Source of the DNA: Nitrospirota bacterium
GTDB lineage: Bacteria > Nitrospirota > Thermodesulfovibrionia > Thermodesulfovibrionales > Magnetobacteriaceae
Length of the DNA stretch: 22,229 nt
Direction of reading: 5' to 3'
Assembly: GCA_015233485.1 (NCBI GenBank)
Contig: JADFXO010000025.1
Location: forward strand, 1-22,229
Shown piece by piece: positions 15,042-22,229 of the stretch (position 1 is the stretch's first letter; every line of letters starts with the position of its first letter). The position numbers and the translations under genes were made by a program. The notes below the pieces were generated by a model. That model was given only the letters and a program-made list of their open reading frames with translations. It did not search any database and had not been told where the DNA came from.

Positions 15042-15071
15042 TTGACTTGTCTTCTCTCTGTGAATTACAAT
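15042..15071 (+). promoter_or_regulatory. Candidate promoter of the histidine kinase gene
   Basis: TTGACT (15042-15047), 18 bases, TACAAT (15066-15071). Transcription would start near 15078 and give a leader of about 68 bases that contains two copies of TATTAAATGATT. The -35 box overlaps CTTGACT, whose complement AGTCAAG lies at 15006-15012, a possible but weak operator. Confidence 0.45.
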
Positions 15072-15084
15072 CAGGGTATATACT

Positions 15085-15115
15085 GGTGGTATTAAATGAT
15101 TCCGGTAATATTAAA
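15085..15115. repeat. Two GGYNNTATTAAA motifs, 19 bp apart, in the leader of the histidine kinase gene
   Basis: GGTGGTATTAAA (15085-15096) and GGTAATATTAAA (15104-15115); the common part extends to TATTAAATGATT in both. The motif and the 19-bp spacing recall the three repeats before the cyclase gene at 7241-7302. Confidence 0.6.
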
Positions 15116-15145
15116 TGATTTATTGGTGTTGTTGGAGGGGTGACG

Positions 15146-16666
15146 ATGGCGTCTTTGGTACTTTCGCTGGTTTCAGTCGTGGTTCAGGCTGTAGCCGTGT
15201 ACATGGCTTTAAGGCTGATAAAGGTTACGCAAAATAGCTCTGCGTGGGTTTTTATTTCCGCAGCTATTTTTCTAATGATGTTGAGGAGATTAGAAAGTCT
15301 CTACAATTCTGTACACGCCGGCGGTACAATGATACCGGTAGATTTTGAAATCATTGGACTGTTGGCCTCAATATTTATGCTTGCCGGGGTTTTCAAGATT
15401 GCACCGATTTTTCTTTCCATAAAAACCTCCCACGATAAGATAAAGGAATCTCTCTCCGAAAAAGAGATTCTCTTAAGTGAATTAGGACAAACAAAGCAGC
15501 TATTGGAGACTGTGGCAAACGGAATTACTGAGGAAATACTGCTTATCTCAGAAGATTTTAAGGTATTATGGGCAAATGATGCCGTAATAAGAGCGCATAA
15601 AGTGCAACATAATCAAATAATAGGGATGTATTGTCATAAATTAACTCACCATCTCGATGTATCCTGTAAACCGCCTGCTGATCCATGCCCTATTGTAGTT
15701 TGCAAAGCAACCAAACAAGCTACAGTTGTTCATCACACTCATATTTTGGACGACGGTTCGACTGCTTTTTTAGAGATTTCAGTCTATCCTATTCTAAACA
15801 TGGATGGAGCGGCAGAAAGGTTTGTTCATGTATCGAAAGATATTACCATAAGGGTAAGACAAGAAGAGGAAATCCGCAATCTTAATATAATACTTGAGCA
15901 AAAGGTTAAGGAAGAGGTCTCTTTGCGGGAGCAAGAGAGAAAACTATTGTTTCAACAATCGAAAATGGCAGCCGTGGGAGAAATGATAGCTGCTATCGCC
16001 CATCAATGGAGACAACCGTTGAATGCAATATCAATAATAGCACAGGAAATAAGGGATGCGTATGAATGCGGCGAAATGACTAAAGAATATATGAAAGAAA
16101 TGGTTGATATTGTTCTTGGACAAATCGGTTTTATGTCAAAGACCATTAACGATTTCAGGAATCTCCTGAATCCATCAAAAATTGCGGCTGCCTTTTCCAT
16201 AAAGGAATCAGTAGAAGATATTTTATTTATGTTTAAAGATATATTAAGTAAATCCAATATTACGGTTGCATTTGAGGAAGATAGTCTTTCTGAAAATTGC
16301 GTAGTGGTAGGACAGCCAAATGAATTCAAGCATGTTATCTTAATTTTGATAAACAACTCAAGAGACGCGATATTTTCGATGTGGGAGAAGAATCTTATGG
16401 CTAAAGATGTAGCAGGCAAGATAAACATCAGGCTTTCGAGGTATGAGGACAGGGTATTAGTGACTACTATTGATAACGGCGGCGGTGTTCCCATTGAAAT
16501 TATCGATAAAATCTTCAATCCGTATTTTACTACCAAATCCGAGGAGAAAGGCACCGGGATAGGCTTATACATAAGCAAAACCATAATTGAGGGTATGGGC
16601 GGCAGTCTTACAGTTAAAAATACTGATGGAGGCGCAGAGTTTACAATTAGTTTGGGTGCAAGATAG
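15146..16666 (+). CDS. Membrane-bound PAS sensor histidine kinase
   Basis: A 506-residue sensor. Three hydrophobic helices (about 2-24, 33-51, 70-92) are followed by a helical linker and a PAS domain (about 115-235) rich in cysteine and histidine (C-H-K-L-T-H-H, then several spaced Cys). This could bind metal, heme or redox partners, but no ligand can be assigned. A coiled coil leads to the phospho-acceptor helix AIAHQWRQPLN (H286) and the ATPase domain with N-box INNSRDAI (about 402-409), DNGGG (from D443), FNPYFTTK and GTGIGL (from G469). There is no receiver domain and no adjacent response regulator. The ATG at 15146 has GGAGG seven bases upstream and is preferred to a GTG six bases earlier. 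Parts are markedly A/T-rich, and the gene sits between 36-bp direct repeats, so it is probably an insertion. Confidence 0.93.
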   Translation: MASLVLSLVSVVVQAVAVYMALRLIKVTQNSSAWVFISAAIFLMMLRRLESLYNSVHAGGTMIPVDFEIIGLLASIFMLAGVFKIAPIFLSIKTSHDKIKESLSEKEILLSELGQTKQLLETVANGITEEILLISEDFKVLWANDAVIRAHKVQHNQIIGMYCHKLTHHLDVSCKPPADPCPIVVCKATKQATVVHHTHILDDGSTAFLEISVYPILNMDGAAERFVHVSKDITIRVRQEEEIRNLNIILEQKVKEEVSLREQERKLLFQQSKMAAVGEMIAAIAHQWRQPLNAISIIAQEIRDAYECGEMTKEYMKEMVDIVLGQIGFMSKTINDFRNLLNPSKIAAAFSIKESVEDILFMFKDILSKSNITVAFEEDSLSENCVVVGQPNEFKHVILILINNSRDAIFSMWEKNLMAKDVAGKINIRLSRYEDRVLVTTIDNGGGVPIEIIDKIFNPYFTTKSEEKGTGIGLYISKTIIEGMGGSLTVKNTDGGAEFTISLGAR

Positions 16667-16675
16667 TGAGGGGAT

Positions 16676-16711
16676 ATTGAAAAAGGCCGCTGATTCAAGC
16701 CTGCCGCCAAA
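16676..16711 (+). repeat. 36-bp direct repeat, right copy (start of the Nramp gene)
   Basis: Exact copy of 14913-14948. Here it holds the proposed TTG start and first codons of the transporter gene. The distance between copies is 1763 bases, and what lies between is essentially the histidine kinase gene and its promoter. Confidence 0.9.
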
Positions 16712-17933
16712 CCGCGGCTCATCTAAGACATTAGAGATTTTAAGATATATCGGCCCCGGCTTATTCGTCACCGTAGGGTTCATAGACCCGGGCAACTGGG
16801 CAACAAATATGGCCGCCGGAGCCGATTATGGATACAAACTCCTCTGGGTAGTAACACTCTCTACGGTGATGCTTATTGTGCTTCAGCACAATGCCGCGCA
16901 CCTTGGGATAGCGACCGGCCTGTGCATAGCCGAAGGGGCGGGGAAGTTTTTTTCACGCCTGACGGCCTCCTTGTTTATTGGAACTGCCATGCTGGCCTCG
17001 GTTGCAACTGCCCTGGCCGAGGTACTGGGGGCGGCAATCGGCCTTCAAATGCTTTTTAAACTACCCATTGCCGTTGGGGCGGTTATCACGTCGGTATTTG
17101 CGGCTATTATGCTTTTGTCTAACAGCTATAAGAGGCTTGAGATGTGGATAATCGGGTTTGTCTCCTTAATAGGCGTTTCATTTTTATTTGAGCTGGCTGT
17201 CATAGATATAAAATGGGACGAGGCGCTGAAGGGATGTTTTATCCCGCAATTTCCCACAGGGTCGATTACGGTGATTATGGGCGTTTTGGGGGCGGTTGTT
17301 ATGCCGCATAATCTGTTCCTGCACTCCGAGGTAATCCAGAGCCGGAAGTGGAATCTAAAGGGGGAAGAGGTAATCAAAAAGCAGTTAAAATATGAGTTTC
17401 TGGACACTATTACGGCAATGATAGTCGGCTGGGTAATCAACAGCGCTATGATACTGGTAGCGGCAAGCGTATTTAACAGCCGCGGAATCAAAGTAACGGA
17501 GCTTCAACAGGCGCAGGCCACACTAAGGCCAATCGTGGGAGACGCGGCGGCGGTGATATTCGCTCTTGCGCTTTTGGCCGCGGGGCTGGCCTCTTCCGTC
17601 ACGGCGGCAATGGCGGGCGGGAGCATTCTGGCGGGGCTGTACCAAAAACCCCTTGAGGTCTCCGACGTACGCACTCGCACCGGCATAGGGGTAACGCTCT
17701 TAGGGGCGTTGATAATAATACTCATCCTCAAAGACCCGTTTAAAGGCCTGCTCTGGAGCCAGATAGCCCTCAGTGTCCAACTGCCCTGGACGATATTCGG
17801 CCTTATCTATCTGACGTCTTCAAAGAAGGTGATGGGGAAATACGCGAACTCCACTATAAATAAAATCTCACTGTTCATCATGGCCGCCATAGTCACCGCG
17901 CTCAATATTGTGCTTATTATTGATAGTATTTAA
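16677..17933 (+). CDS. mntH: Nramp-family divalent metal transporter (MntH-like)
   Basis: A 418-residue polytopic membrane protein with about 11 helices. It imports Mn2+ or Fe2+ with protons in this family. The metal-site motifs are intact: DPGN in helix 1 (D37-N40) and A-V-V-M-P-H-N in helix 6 (A206, M209, H211). The methionine at that site marks transition-metal rather than Mg2+ or Al3+ transporters. The open frame reaches back into the histidine kinase gene, but that part is out of frame with it and unlike Nramp. I take the TTG at 16677, which has GAGG five bases upstream and gives a normal short N-terminus. A GTG about seven codons earlier is possible. The 5' end is a 36-bp repeat also found at the end of budA. 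The substrate is inferred from motifs only. Confidence 0.9.
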   Translation: MKKAADSSLPPNRGSSKTLEILRYIGPGLFVTVGFIDPGNWATNMAAGADYGYKLLWVVTLSTVMLIVLQHNAAHLGIATGLCIAEGAGKFFSRLTASLFIGTAMLASVATALAEVLGAAIGLQMLFKLPIAVGAVITSVFAAIMLLSNSYKRLEMWIIGFVSLIGVSFLFELAVIDIKWDEALKGCFIPQFPTGSITVIMGVLGAVVMPHNLFLHSEVIQSRKWNLKGEEVIKKQLKYEFLDTITAMIVGWVINSAMILVAASVFNSRGIKVTELQQAQATLRPIVGDAAAVIFALALLAAGLASSVTAAMAGGSILAGLYQKPLEVSDVRTRTGIGVTLLGALIIILILKDPFKGLLWSQIALSVQLPWTIFGLIYLTSSKKVMGKYANSTINKISLFIMAAIVTALNIVLIIDSI

Positions 17934-18006
17934 TCGTGGCCGATAGGCCGGGCAGGCTGTGGGATGTTGCAAGGCCGTGTATTGTGATGAATGAGGGTAG
18001 CCAACC
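17934..18006. other. Convergent gap, no clear terminator
   Basis: 73 bases between the ends of the transporter gene and the protease gene. A GGCC-GATA-GGCC pair is the only hairpin candidate and it lacks a T-run in either direction. Confidence 0.35.
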
Positions 18007-19662
18007 TTACTTCTGAGCAAGGGGCTGCCTCATCAGGACATAATATTTCGGCTTCATATGCCGAATAGTATAATCACCCGATTTCCACTCAAGAAACATA
18101 TATTGTTTATCTCCTATGATCCTTATCTCATACTTGCTCGCCGTCTTGCTGTGCTCGTCAATGACAACACCCTTGGTCCACTTCCATACGGTATCGGTGC
18201 TGCCTCCCGCTTGAAACGTCAGGCCTTTTAAAAACAAATCTCCATTCCAACTTCTGGTTTCAGGCTTGAACACGCCGGGGTCCGGCACATAATCAACGCT
18301 GGTCCATTGCCCGACCACCACGGGGTCATCAACGAATGGCAGGTCAGTCTTGTCCTCTATCCTTTTGCCTTCCCCGACGCCTGGTGTTGAACGGGGTGGT
18401 GCCGTGGGAGTTGGTGTTGTGCGCGGTGGTATCATTGTGAGCGTAACGCCTGACGAGCCGGGCATATTGTCTTGTTCGACTTCTGGTCTTGTGCCGGTGT
18501 CAGGGATTGGAGTCGAATCCGGGCTGACGGCCTTTCCAGCAGGCACGTCCGGGATTGCTTTTGAATTCCATCGGTAGGCCTTTACAGTGGCGGCAGACGG
18601 AGACTGGACACGTTTGATAAATTCGGCCGGATTTATTATTTTATTGCCGTCCTTCTCAAATGCAGACTCAAGCAGCAGCTCAACCATCTGGTCTCCTGTC
18701 AAATCTGGCCGTAGCTGCCATCCCATGGCCAACACCCCGGCTACGTAGGGTATAGTCCAGCTCAATCCCCCCTTGCCGCTATAGATATATGAGAATTTCC
18801 CGTTTTCGTATTCTTTGGCGATGGTGCGGTTGACCGGGGCAAAAATTCTGTTGGGGGAGGCCCCTATCGGCGTGATTTTGGCCGCATCGTCAGGATTGTC
18901 ATAGTCGTACAGCATCCGTAAGGTAATACCGTTTTGTTCAGTGCAATCCAGCACGAGAATGCCCTCCTGCCGGGCATGGGAAACGGCAACGTCCCACATT
19001 GCCTGGTTCTTGGTGAACGGTGAGCCGGCGCCCGATGGCGCCGCAGAAACAGAGACCACTCTGATCTTCTGTCCCGCGGGCAAAAGCCTGTTTTGAGCGA
19101 TGATCCATTCCAGGGCGTCCGCATAGTGTTTTGCGTCGATGGATTTTGGGTCACTGACATCCACATTAGTCGAGGCATAAAAGACCCTCGCGTCAGGCGC
19201 GGTGCCAATCTGTGTCCCCACCAGCAGACTTGTGACTGCCGGGCCGTGGAAACTACCCCGGGAGGGTGATAGTTGCCTGATACCCATGTCGGCGTACCTG
19301 AGGATTTTCCCCGCATACTCCGGGTGCGCAAAGTCTTGAGCAAGATTCTGGTCTATGATGGCGACATTTACCCCCTTGCCTGTGATTCCCTGCTTATGAA
19401 TCTGGCGAATTCCAAGTCCGGGGTTCATCCCCTCCCGTAAGACTTTTTCCGCCATGGGGCGATTCGGCAGTGCGAACGTGGTGGTCTCGTCATAAATGAG
19501 TGTTCGGAGCTTTGACAAATCAAGGATAGTTGCGCTGATATTCTCATTTCGAACATCTTCTGGCCCAATTTTGCCGGAACGGGCAGATATGGCGCTCAAA
19601 GACACTATCAACACCACCGCAATAGCCGTTATTATTAGTACTCCTCTTGCAACTTTTGACAT
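18007..19662 (-). CDS. Membrane-anchored S8 (subtilisin-like) serine protease with C-terminal beta domain
   Basis: A 551-residue exported protein. An uncleaved-looking signal anchor (8-25) is followed by a subtilase domain (about 85-350). The triad is readable but in unusual surroundings: D104 in VAIIDQNLA (normally D-[ST]-G), H139 in SFHGPAVTSLLVG (normally H-G-T-H-V-A) and S301 in GLSWTIPYVAGV (normally G-T-S-M-A-x-P). N244 in TEQNG is a likely oxyanion residue. A Pro/Thr-rich linker (about 380-430) leads to a C-terminal domain (about 445-548) ending in FLEWKSGDYT and KPKYYVL, which I recall at the end of BlaR1-type proteins; that match is from memory. The ATG at 19662 has an ideal AAGGAGGT. 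It is the last gene of the envelope operon, 19 bases after the SGNH gene. Substrate unknown. Confidence 0.82.
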   Translation of the reverse strand: MSKVARGVLIITAIAVVLIVSLSAISARSGKIGPEDVRNENISATILDLSKLRTLIYDETTTFALPNRPMAEKVLREGMNPGLGIRQIHKQGITGKGVNVAIIDQNLAQDFAHPEYAGKILRYADMGIRQLSPSRGSFHGPAVTSLLVGTQIGTAPDARVFYASTNVDVSDPKSIDAKHYADALEWIIAQNRLLPAGQKIRVVSVSAAPSGAGSPFTKNQAMWDVAVSHARQEGILVLDCTEQNGITLRMLYDYDNPDDAAKITPIGASPNRIFAPVNRTIAKEYENGKFSYIYSGKGGLSWTIPYVAGVLAMGWQLRPDLTGDQMVELLLESAFEKDGNKIINPAEFIKRVQSPSAATVKAYRWNSKAIPDVPAGKAVSPDSTPIPDTGTRPEVEQDNMPGSSGVTLTMIPPRTTPTPTAPPRSTPGVGEGKRIEDKTDLPFVDDPVVVGQWTSVDYVPDPGVFKPETRSWNGDLFLKGLTFQAGGSTDTVWKWTKGVVIDEHSKTASKYEIRIIGDKQYMFLEWKSGDYTIRHMKPKYYVLMRQPLAQK

Positions 19663-19681
19663 GGAAACCTCCTTTCAGCTT

Positions 19682-20935
19682 TTATTTCACAGCGCCGTTA
19701 TAAAATCCACCCTCATAGATTGCCTTGTATGCCGCTTCGCCCAGAATCTCCCGGGGAGAGCGCCTGAGGTTATTCTCTACTTGGGCAAGTAAACTGTCGT
19801 TATTTGCTATAAAACCATTTTTAATCAGATACTCTGCCGCCAGATTGGCCATAAGAAAATGGGTGAGCGGGTTCCAGTGGCCATCGCAGCGGTACGAGAA
19901 ATATGGATACGGCAGATTATGCCCATCCCTGTAACGCCTGAAAAACGGTTCCGGGTTATAAAAAATAATATTATTCTTTTGAGCTGTCTGTTCAAGCCAT
20001 CTAACGGGATATTCGGGGTCAAACCCCTTTGGGGCCTCTACACCCAGGGCATTTCGCAGCTCCTCATCCGCGCTTTTGACCATGCGTATATGTTCCACCA
20101 CCGGTATCAGTATCAGTGTGGCGTTGTCCTTATCGGTTTCCCGTTTAAGCTCCTTCAGGAAATACTCCGTAAGCGCCCATGCCTCCGGCCAATCGCCTTT
20201 GGGGGGCATATAGGCATAGTAATCATCCGGCAGCACACTATTTTTATCTTTGCGGCGGGCGTCTATTCTGTGCTGGAAAAACACGGTCTTTATAAACAAT
20301 GACGTTTTGTAATACCTGTAGAGAAAGTTAACGAAAGACTTAATCTTCTTTTGGCCCTTTTTTTCGTCTATAATGACAGAGCCGTTTTCTATGCCGGCAC
20401 ATGATAACATTGAACCCCCTGTCAGCAGTTTGCAGGAGTTGCCGTTTACATCGTTAAACGTACAAAAGAACAAGAAGACTATCTTAGGCTTATAACTCCT
20501 TACCTCTCTTACATACTGAAGGTACTCATGGATAGTGCCGTAACCGCTTACCCCAAAATTTAATACGTCCACATGTAAGAGCACCCTTAGGGCTGAGGCA
20601 AAATAGGCATCCCCTGCAACCTGCTTGCCCTCCACGAAAGAATCTCCAAGGACTGCTATCCTAAGCGCGCCTAACTTATCCCATTCATAGCTCCTGTAGC
20701 CGGCAGAGTTTATCTTTATCTCGGGGATGTTATAGCAGGCGTTCCTAAACGAGGCGTTTTGATTAGGCTGCAGGGTCAGGATATTCTTGTCTTGCGTGTA
20801 ACGGTAATATATGTTATTGCCGTACTCCGTGTACCAGTTTGGGAAGAGCCTTAAAAGAACCTCGGCAAGCAGGGCGGTTAATCCTGCCACAAATAAAATG
20901 GCAAGCAGAGTCAACCGGAGTTTTCTCACGCTCAA
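19682..20935 (-). CDS. Membrane-anchored SGNH-fold hydrolase or acyltransferase
   Basis: A 417-residue protein with an N-terminal membrane helix (about 8-28) and an extracytoplasmic SGNH domain. Blocks in order are AVLGDSFVEG (nucleophile S99), NFGVSGYGT (126-134), CTFNDV (N161-D162) and a late CDGHWNP (D351, H353). The DGHW ending is typical of AlgJ/AlgX-like and related enzymes that add or remove acyl groups on polysaccharides; that sub-assignment is tentative. The start is TTG at 20935, overlapping the upstream stop as TTGA, with a GTG two codons later as alternative. The junction resembles that between ndh and the first glycosyltransferase. Downstream lies the anchored protease, upstream the acyltransferase, so a role in surface lipid or glycan modification is likely. 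Confidence 0.82.
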   Translation of the reverse strand: MSVRKLRLTLLAILFVAGLTALLAEVLLRLFPNWYTEYGNNIYYRYTQDKNILTLQPNQNASFRNACYNIPEIKINSAGYRSYEWDKLGALRIAVLGDSFVEGKQVAGDAYFASALRVLLHVDVLNFGVSGYGTIHEYLQYVREVRSYKPKIVFLFFCTFNDVNGNSCKLLTGGSMLSCAGIENGSVIIDEKKGQKKIKSFVNFLYRYYKTSLFIKTVFFQHRIDARRKDKNSVLPDDYYAYMPPKGDWPEAWALTEYFLKELKRETDKDNATLILIPVVEHIRMVKSADEELRNALGVEAPKGFDPEYPVRWLEQTAQKNNIIFYNPEPFFRRYRDGHNLPYPYFSYRCDGHWNPLTHFLMANLAAEYLIKNGFIANNDSLLAQVENNLRRSPREILGEAAYKAIYEGGFYNGAVK

Positions 20936-21888
20936 CCGCCGGCAACCGGCTTAAACAAGGGTTTCTTATATATGCCTTTTCTGACATTCTCGGCAACAAT
21001 GGCCATAATCATGGCAAAATGAGACGGGTATTTTGATACGTAACCCTCAAGTATGGACACTAGTCTTTGTGTATATTCGGCCACCGTCCCGATGTCCCTG
21101 GGAAGGCCTTCCGTAAAGATGGGCTTTTCAAACACCAGCCTGTGCGTATCGTCTTGCTGCCTGATAATATAAGTCGGCAAGATAGCGGCCCCTGTCTTAA
21201 TGGCCAGCTTTAAGATACCCTGTGAGAAGTGAGCCGTTCTATTGAAAAATCTGACGTCAACCCATATATCTCCCGCCCTTCCATCCAGGGCCAGGGCAAT
21301 AAGTTCATTGTTCTTTAGCGCGGTGAATATAGGCCTTAAGCCGTTTTCGCTGAAGATAAAATTGACCGGCAGTTTGGCGTTTTCACTGTGCCTCGCCCGC
21401 AAGATCATCTTTTGAATCTTATTTCTGTAGGGCGACGGCCCGACAATCTGGCTTATGCGGTAACCTTTGAAGGCTAGTGCCGGCAATATCATAAAAAATG
21501 AGCCGAAATGAGACAATAAAATTATCGTCCCCTTCCCTCTGGCAACGGTCTCGTTGAGATTCTCCCACCCCTCGTACGTTATTATACGGTCGATTGTCTC
21601 CTTCGACATCGTACCTAAGAGGAGTTCTTCCATGCGCCTCTTTAAATCGTAGACTATTGTCTCCTCTGACAGCCTGTCCAGCTCCCTGAGATTATCTTTA
21701 TCAGGCACAATACAGACAAGCTGCTCCTTTATCTTGTCCTTGAATTCCTTATAGAAAATACAGACAAGGAAGGCCAATAATCTGGTTATTGAGTATGCCG
21801 TCCTCAAAGGCAGGAGCTTCGCTATTGTCCTCAGGGGAAACCAGAACATCCACATCGCTATGTCAAAAATGTATTCCTTTAATCTCAT
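20932..21888 (-). CDS. LpxL/HtrB-type lysophospholipid or lipid A acyltransferase
   Basis: A 318-residue protein with a hydrophobic N-terminal segment (about 8-45), which would place it on the inner face of the cytoplasmic membrane. The family moves an acyl chain from acyl-ACP to a lipid A precursor or a related glycolipid. LLSHFGSFF carries the catalytic histidine (H127), and LDGRAGDIWVDVRFFNRTA is the second conserved block, followed by LAIKTGAAILPTY. The acid that usually sits five residues after the histidine (H-x4-[DE]) is F132 here. The length is normal. The ATG at 21888 follows the previous stop by two bases and has no Shine-Dalgarno, so it is probably translated by coupling. Which lipid it acylates cannot be told. 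Confidence 0.8.
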   Translation of the reverse strand: MRLKEYIFDIAMWMFWFPLRTIAKLLPLRTAYSITRLLAFLVCIFYKEFKDKIKEQLVCIVPDKDNLRELDRLSEETIVYDLKRRMEELLLGTMSKETIDRIITYEGWENLNETVARGKGTIILLSHFGSFFMILPALAFKGYRISQIVGPSPYRNKIQKMILRARHSENAKLPVNFIFSENGLRPIFTALKNNELIALALDGRAGDIWVDVRFFNRTAHFSQGILKLAIKTGAAILPTYIIRQQDDTHRLVFEKPIFTEGLPRDIGTVAEYTQRLVSILEGYVSKYPSHFAMIMAIVAENVRKGIYKKPLFKPVAGG

Positions 21889-21890
21889 GC

Positions 21891-22229
21891 TCAGACGTGC
21901 GGCCTCTCTCCTTTGAGCCTATTTACCATACGGAACGCGGCGCGGCCCACAGGTTTTATTAACTCATCGGCTAAAAAGGCAAGAATATCGAAGGCCATGG
22001 TTGCATACCACAGCCTCTTTGGGACGTAGAAGAGTTTTAACAAATCCTCTTCCTTTTCCGGCAGCATATCAAGTCCCTCTGTTATTATACCCTCTTTCAA
22101 CGCCGTGTCGTAAACGGCCGTATGAGGCTCGATTCGTATCCAGCCCAACCCCACTGAGGCCCTGGCAAATATGGCCAGCGGTATCATAAAATATAAATAG
22201 ATAGTCCTCAGCACTGCCCTTAGGTCCAT
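21891..22229 (-). CDS. Small hypothetical protein, possibly cut by the window edge
   Basis: 112 residues are visible. The frame starts with an ATG made by the last three bases of the window, so this may be the true start or an internal methionine. There is a hydrophobic N-terminal stretch (TIYLYFMIPLAIFA), a charged middle containing LDMLPEKEEDLLKLF, a second moderately hydrophobic helix (ATMAFDILAFLADELI) and a basic end. I do not recognise the family. It lies two bases upstream of the acyltransferase in what looks like one operon, which suggests a role near the envelope lipid pathway. Confidence 0.6.
   Translation of the reverse strand: MDLRAVLRTIYLYFMIPLAIFARASVGLGWIRIEPHTAVYDTALKEGIITEGLDMLPEKEEDLLKLFYVPKRLWYATMAFDILAFLADELIKPVGRAAFRMVNRLKGERPHV

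Noticed and set aside
15006..15047. Inverted pair AGTCAAG and CTTGACT around the histidine kinase -35 box
   Set aside because: Only seven bases long and 28 bases apart, so an operator role cannot be supported; mentioned with the promoter only.
16587..16676. Extended N-terminus of the Nramp transporter
   Set aside because: The extension overlaps the histidine kinase's last conserved motifs in another frame and does not resemble Nramp sequences.

Overview
The window appears to come from a Gram-negative chromosome. Evidence for this is a lipid A-type acyltransferase, a lipobox lipoprotein, and envelope proteins held by N-terminal anchors. The large signalling proteins (HEAT-cyclase, Ser/Thr kinase, PP2C, FHA) and dispersed 28-bp palindromic repeats would fit a Nitrospirota- or delta-proteobacteria-like organism. 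That placement is an impression from gene style, not something the sequence proves. I saw no rRNA, tRNA or CRISPR array.

Layout. (1) 3-254: the 3' end of a coiled-coil/membrane-tail protein on the plus strand. (2) 6646 to 403, minus strand: a type II NADH dehydrogenase followed by three tandem paralogous GT-C (ArnT/PMT-like) glycosyltransferases. The first of the three is split by a one-base excess in a 7-base homopolymer, and a 135-bp inverted-repeat element sits between the first and second. (3) 6768-13962: a second-messenger/phosphothreonine signalling cluster. It holds a stand-alone cyclic-nucleotide-binding protein, a HEAT-repeat protein with a complete class III adenylate cyclase domain, a Ser/Thr kinase fused to a cyclic-nucleotide-binding domain, a divergent PP2C phosphatase and a double-FHA protein. 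(4) 9471-10997: foreign material inside that cluster, namely a 194-bp MITE-like element with a 12-bp target duplication and an MvaI-type restriction-modification remnant (intact methylase, broken endonuclease). (5) 14169-17933: a lipoprotein-type acetolactate decarboxylase, a membrane histidine kinase and an Nramp metal transporter. The histidine kinase is bracketed by an exact 36-bp direct repeat, which suggests it was inserted between two genes that once overlapped. (6) 22229 to 18007, minus strand: a compact envelope operon with a small hypothetical protein, a lipid A-type acyltransferase, an SGNH hydrolase and an anchored subtilisin-like protease.

How the genes may work together. The cyclase carries all the residues needed to make cAMP, and two nearby proteins carry cyclic-nucleotide pockets. 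One of these is the kinase that lies opposite a PP2C and an FHA protein. The simplest reading is a cAMP-controlled Ser/Thr phosphorylation switch with its own phosphatase and phospho-reader. This is an inference from domain content and proximity. Several genes start 6-9 bases downstream of a near-perfect TATAAT box and lack a Shine-Dalgarno sequence, so leaderless transcription appears common here, alongside genes with strong Shine-Dalgarno sites.
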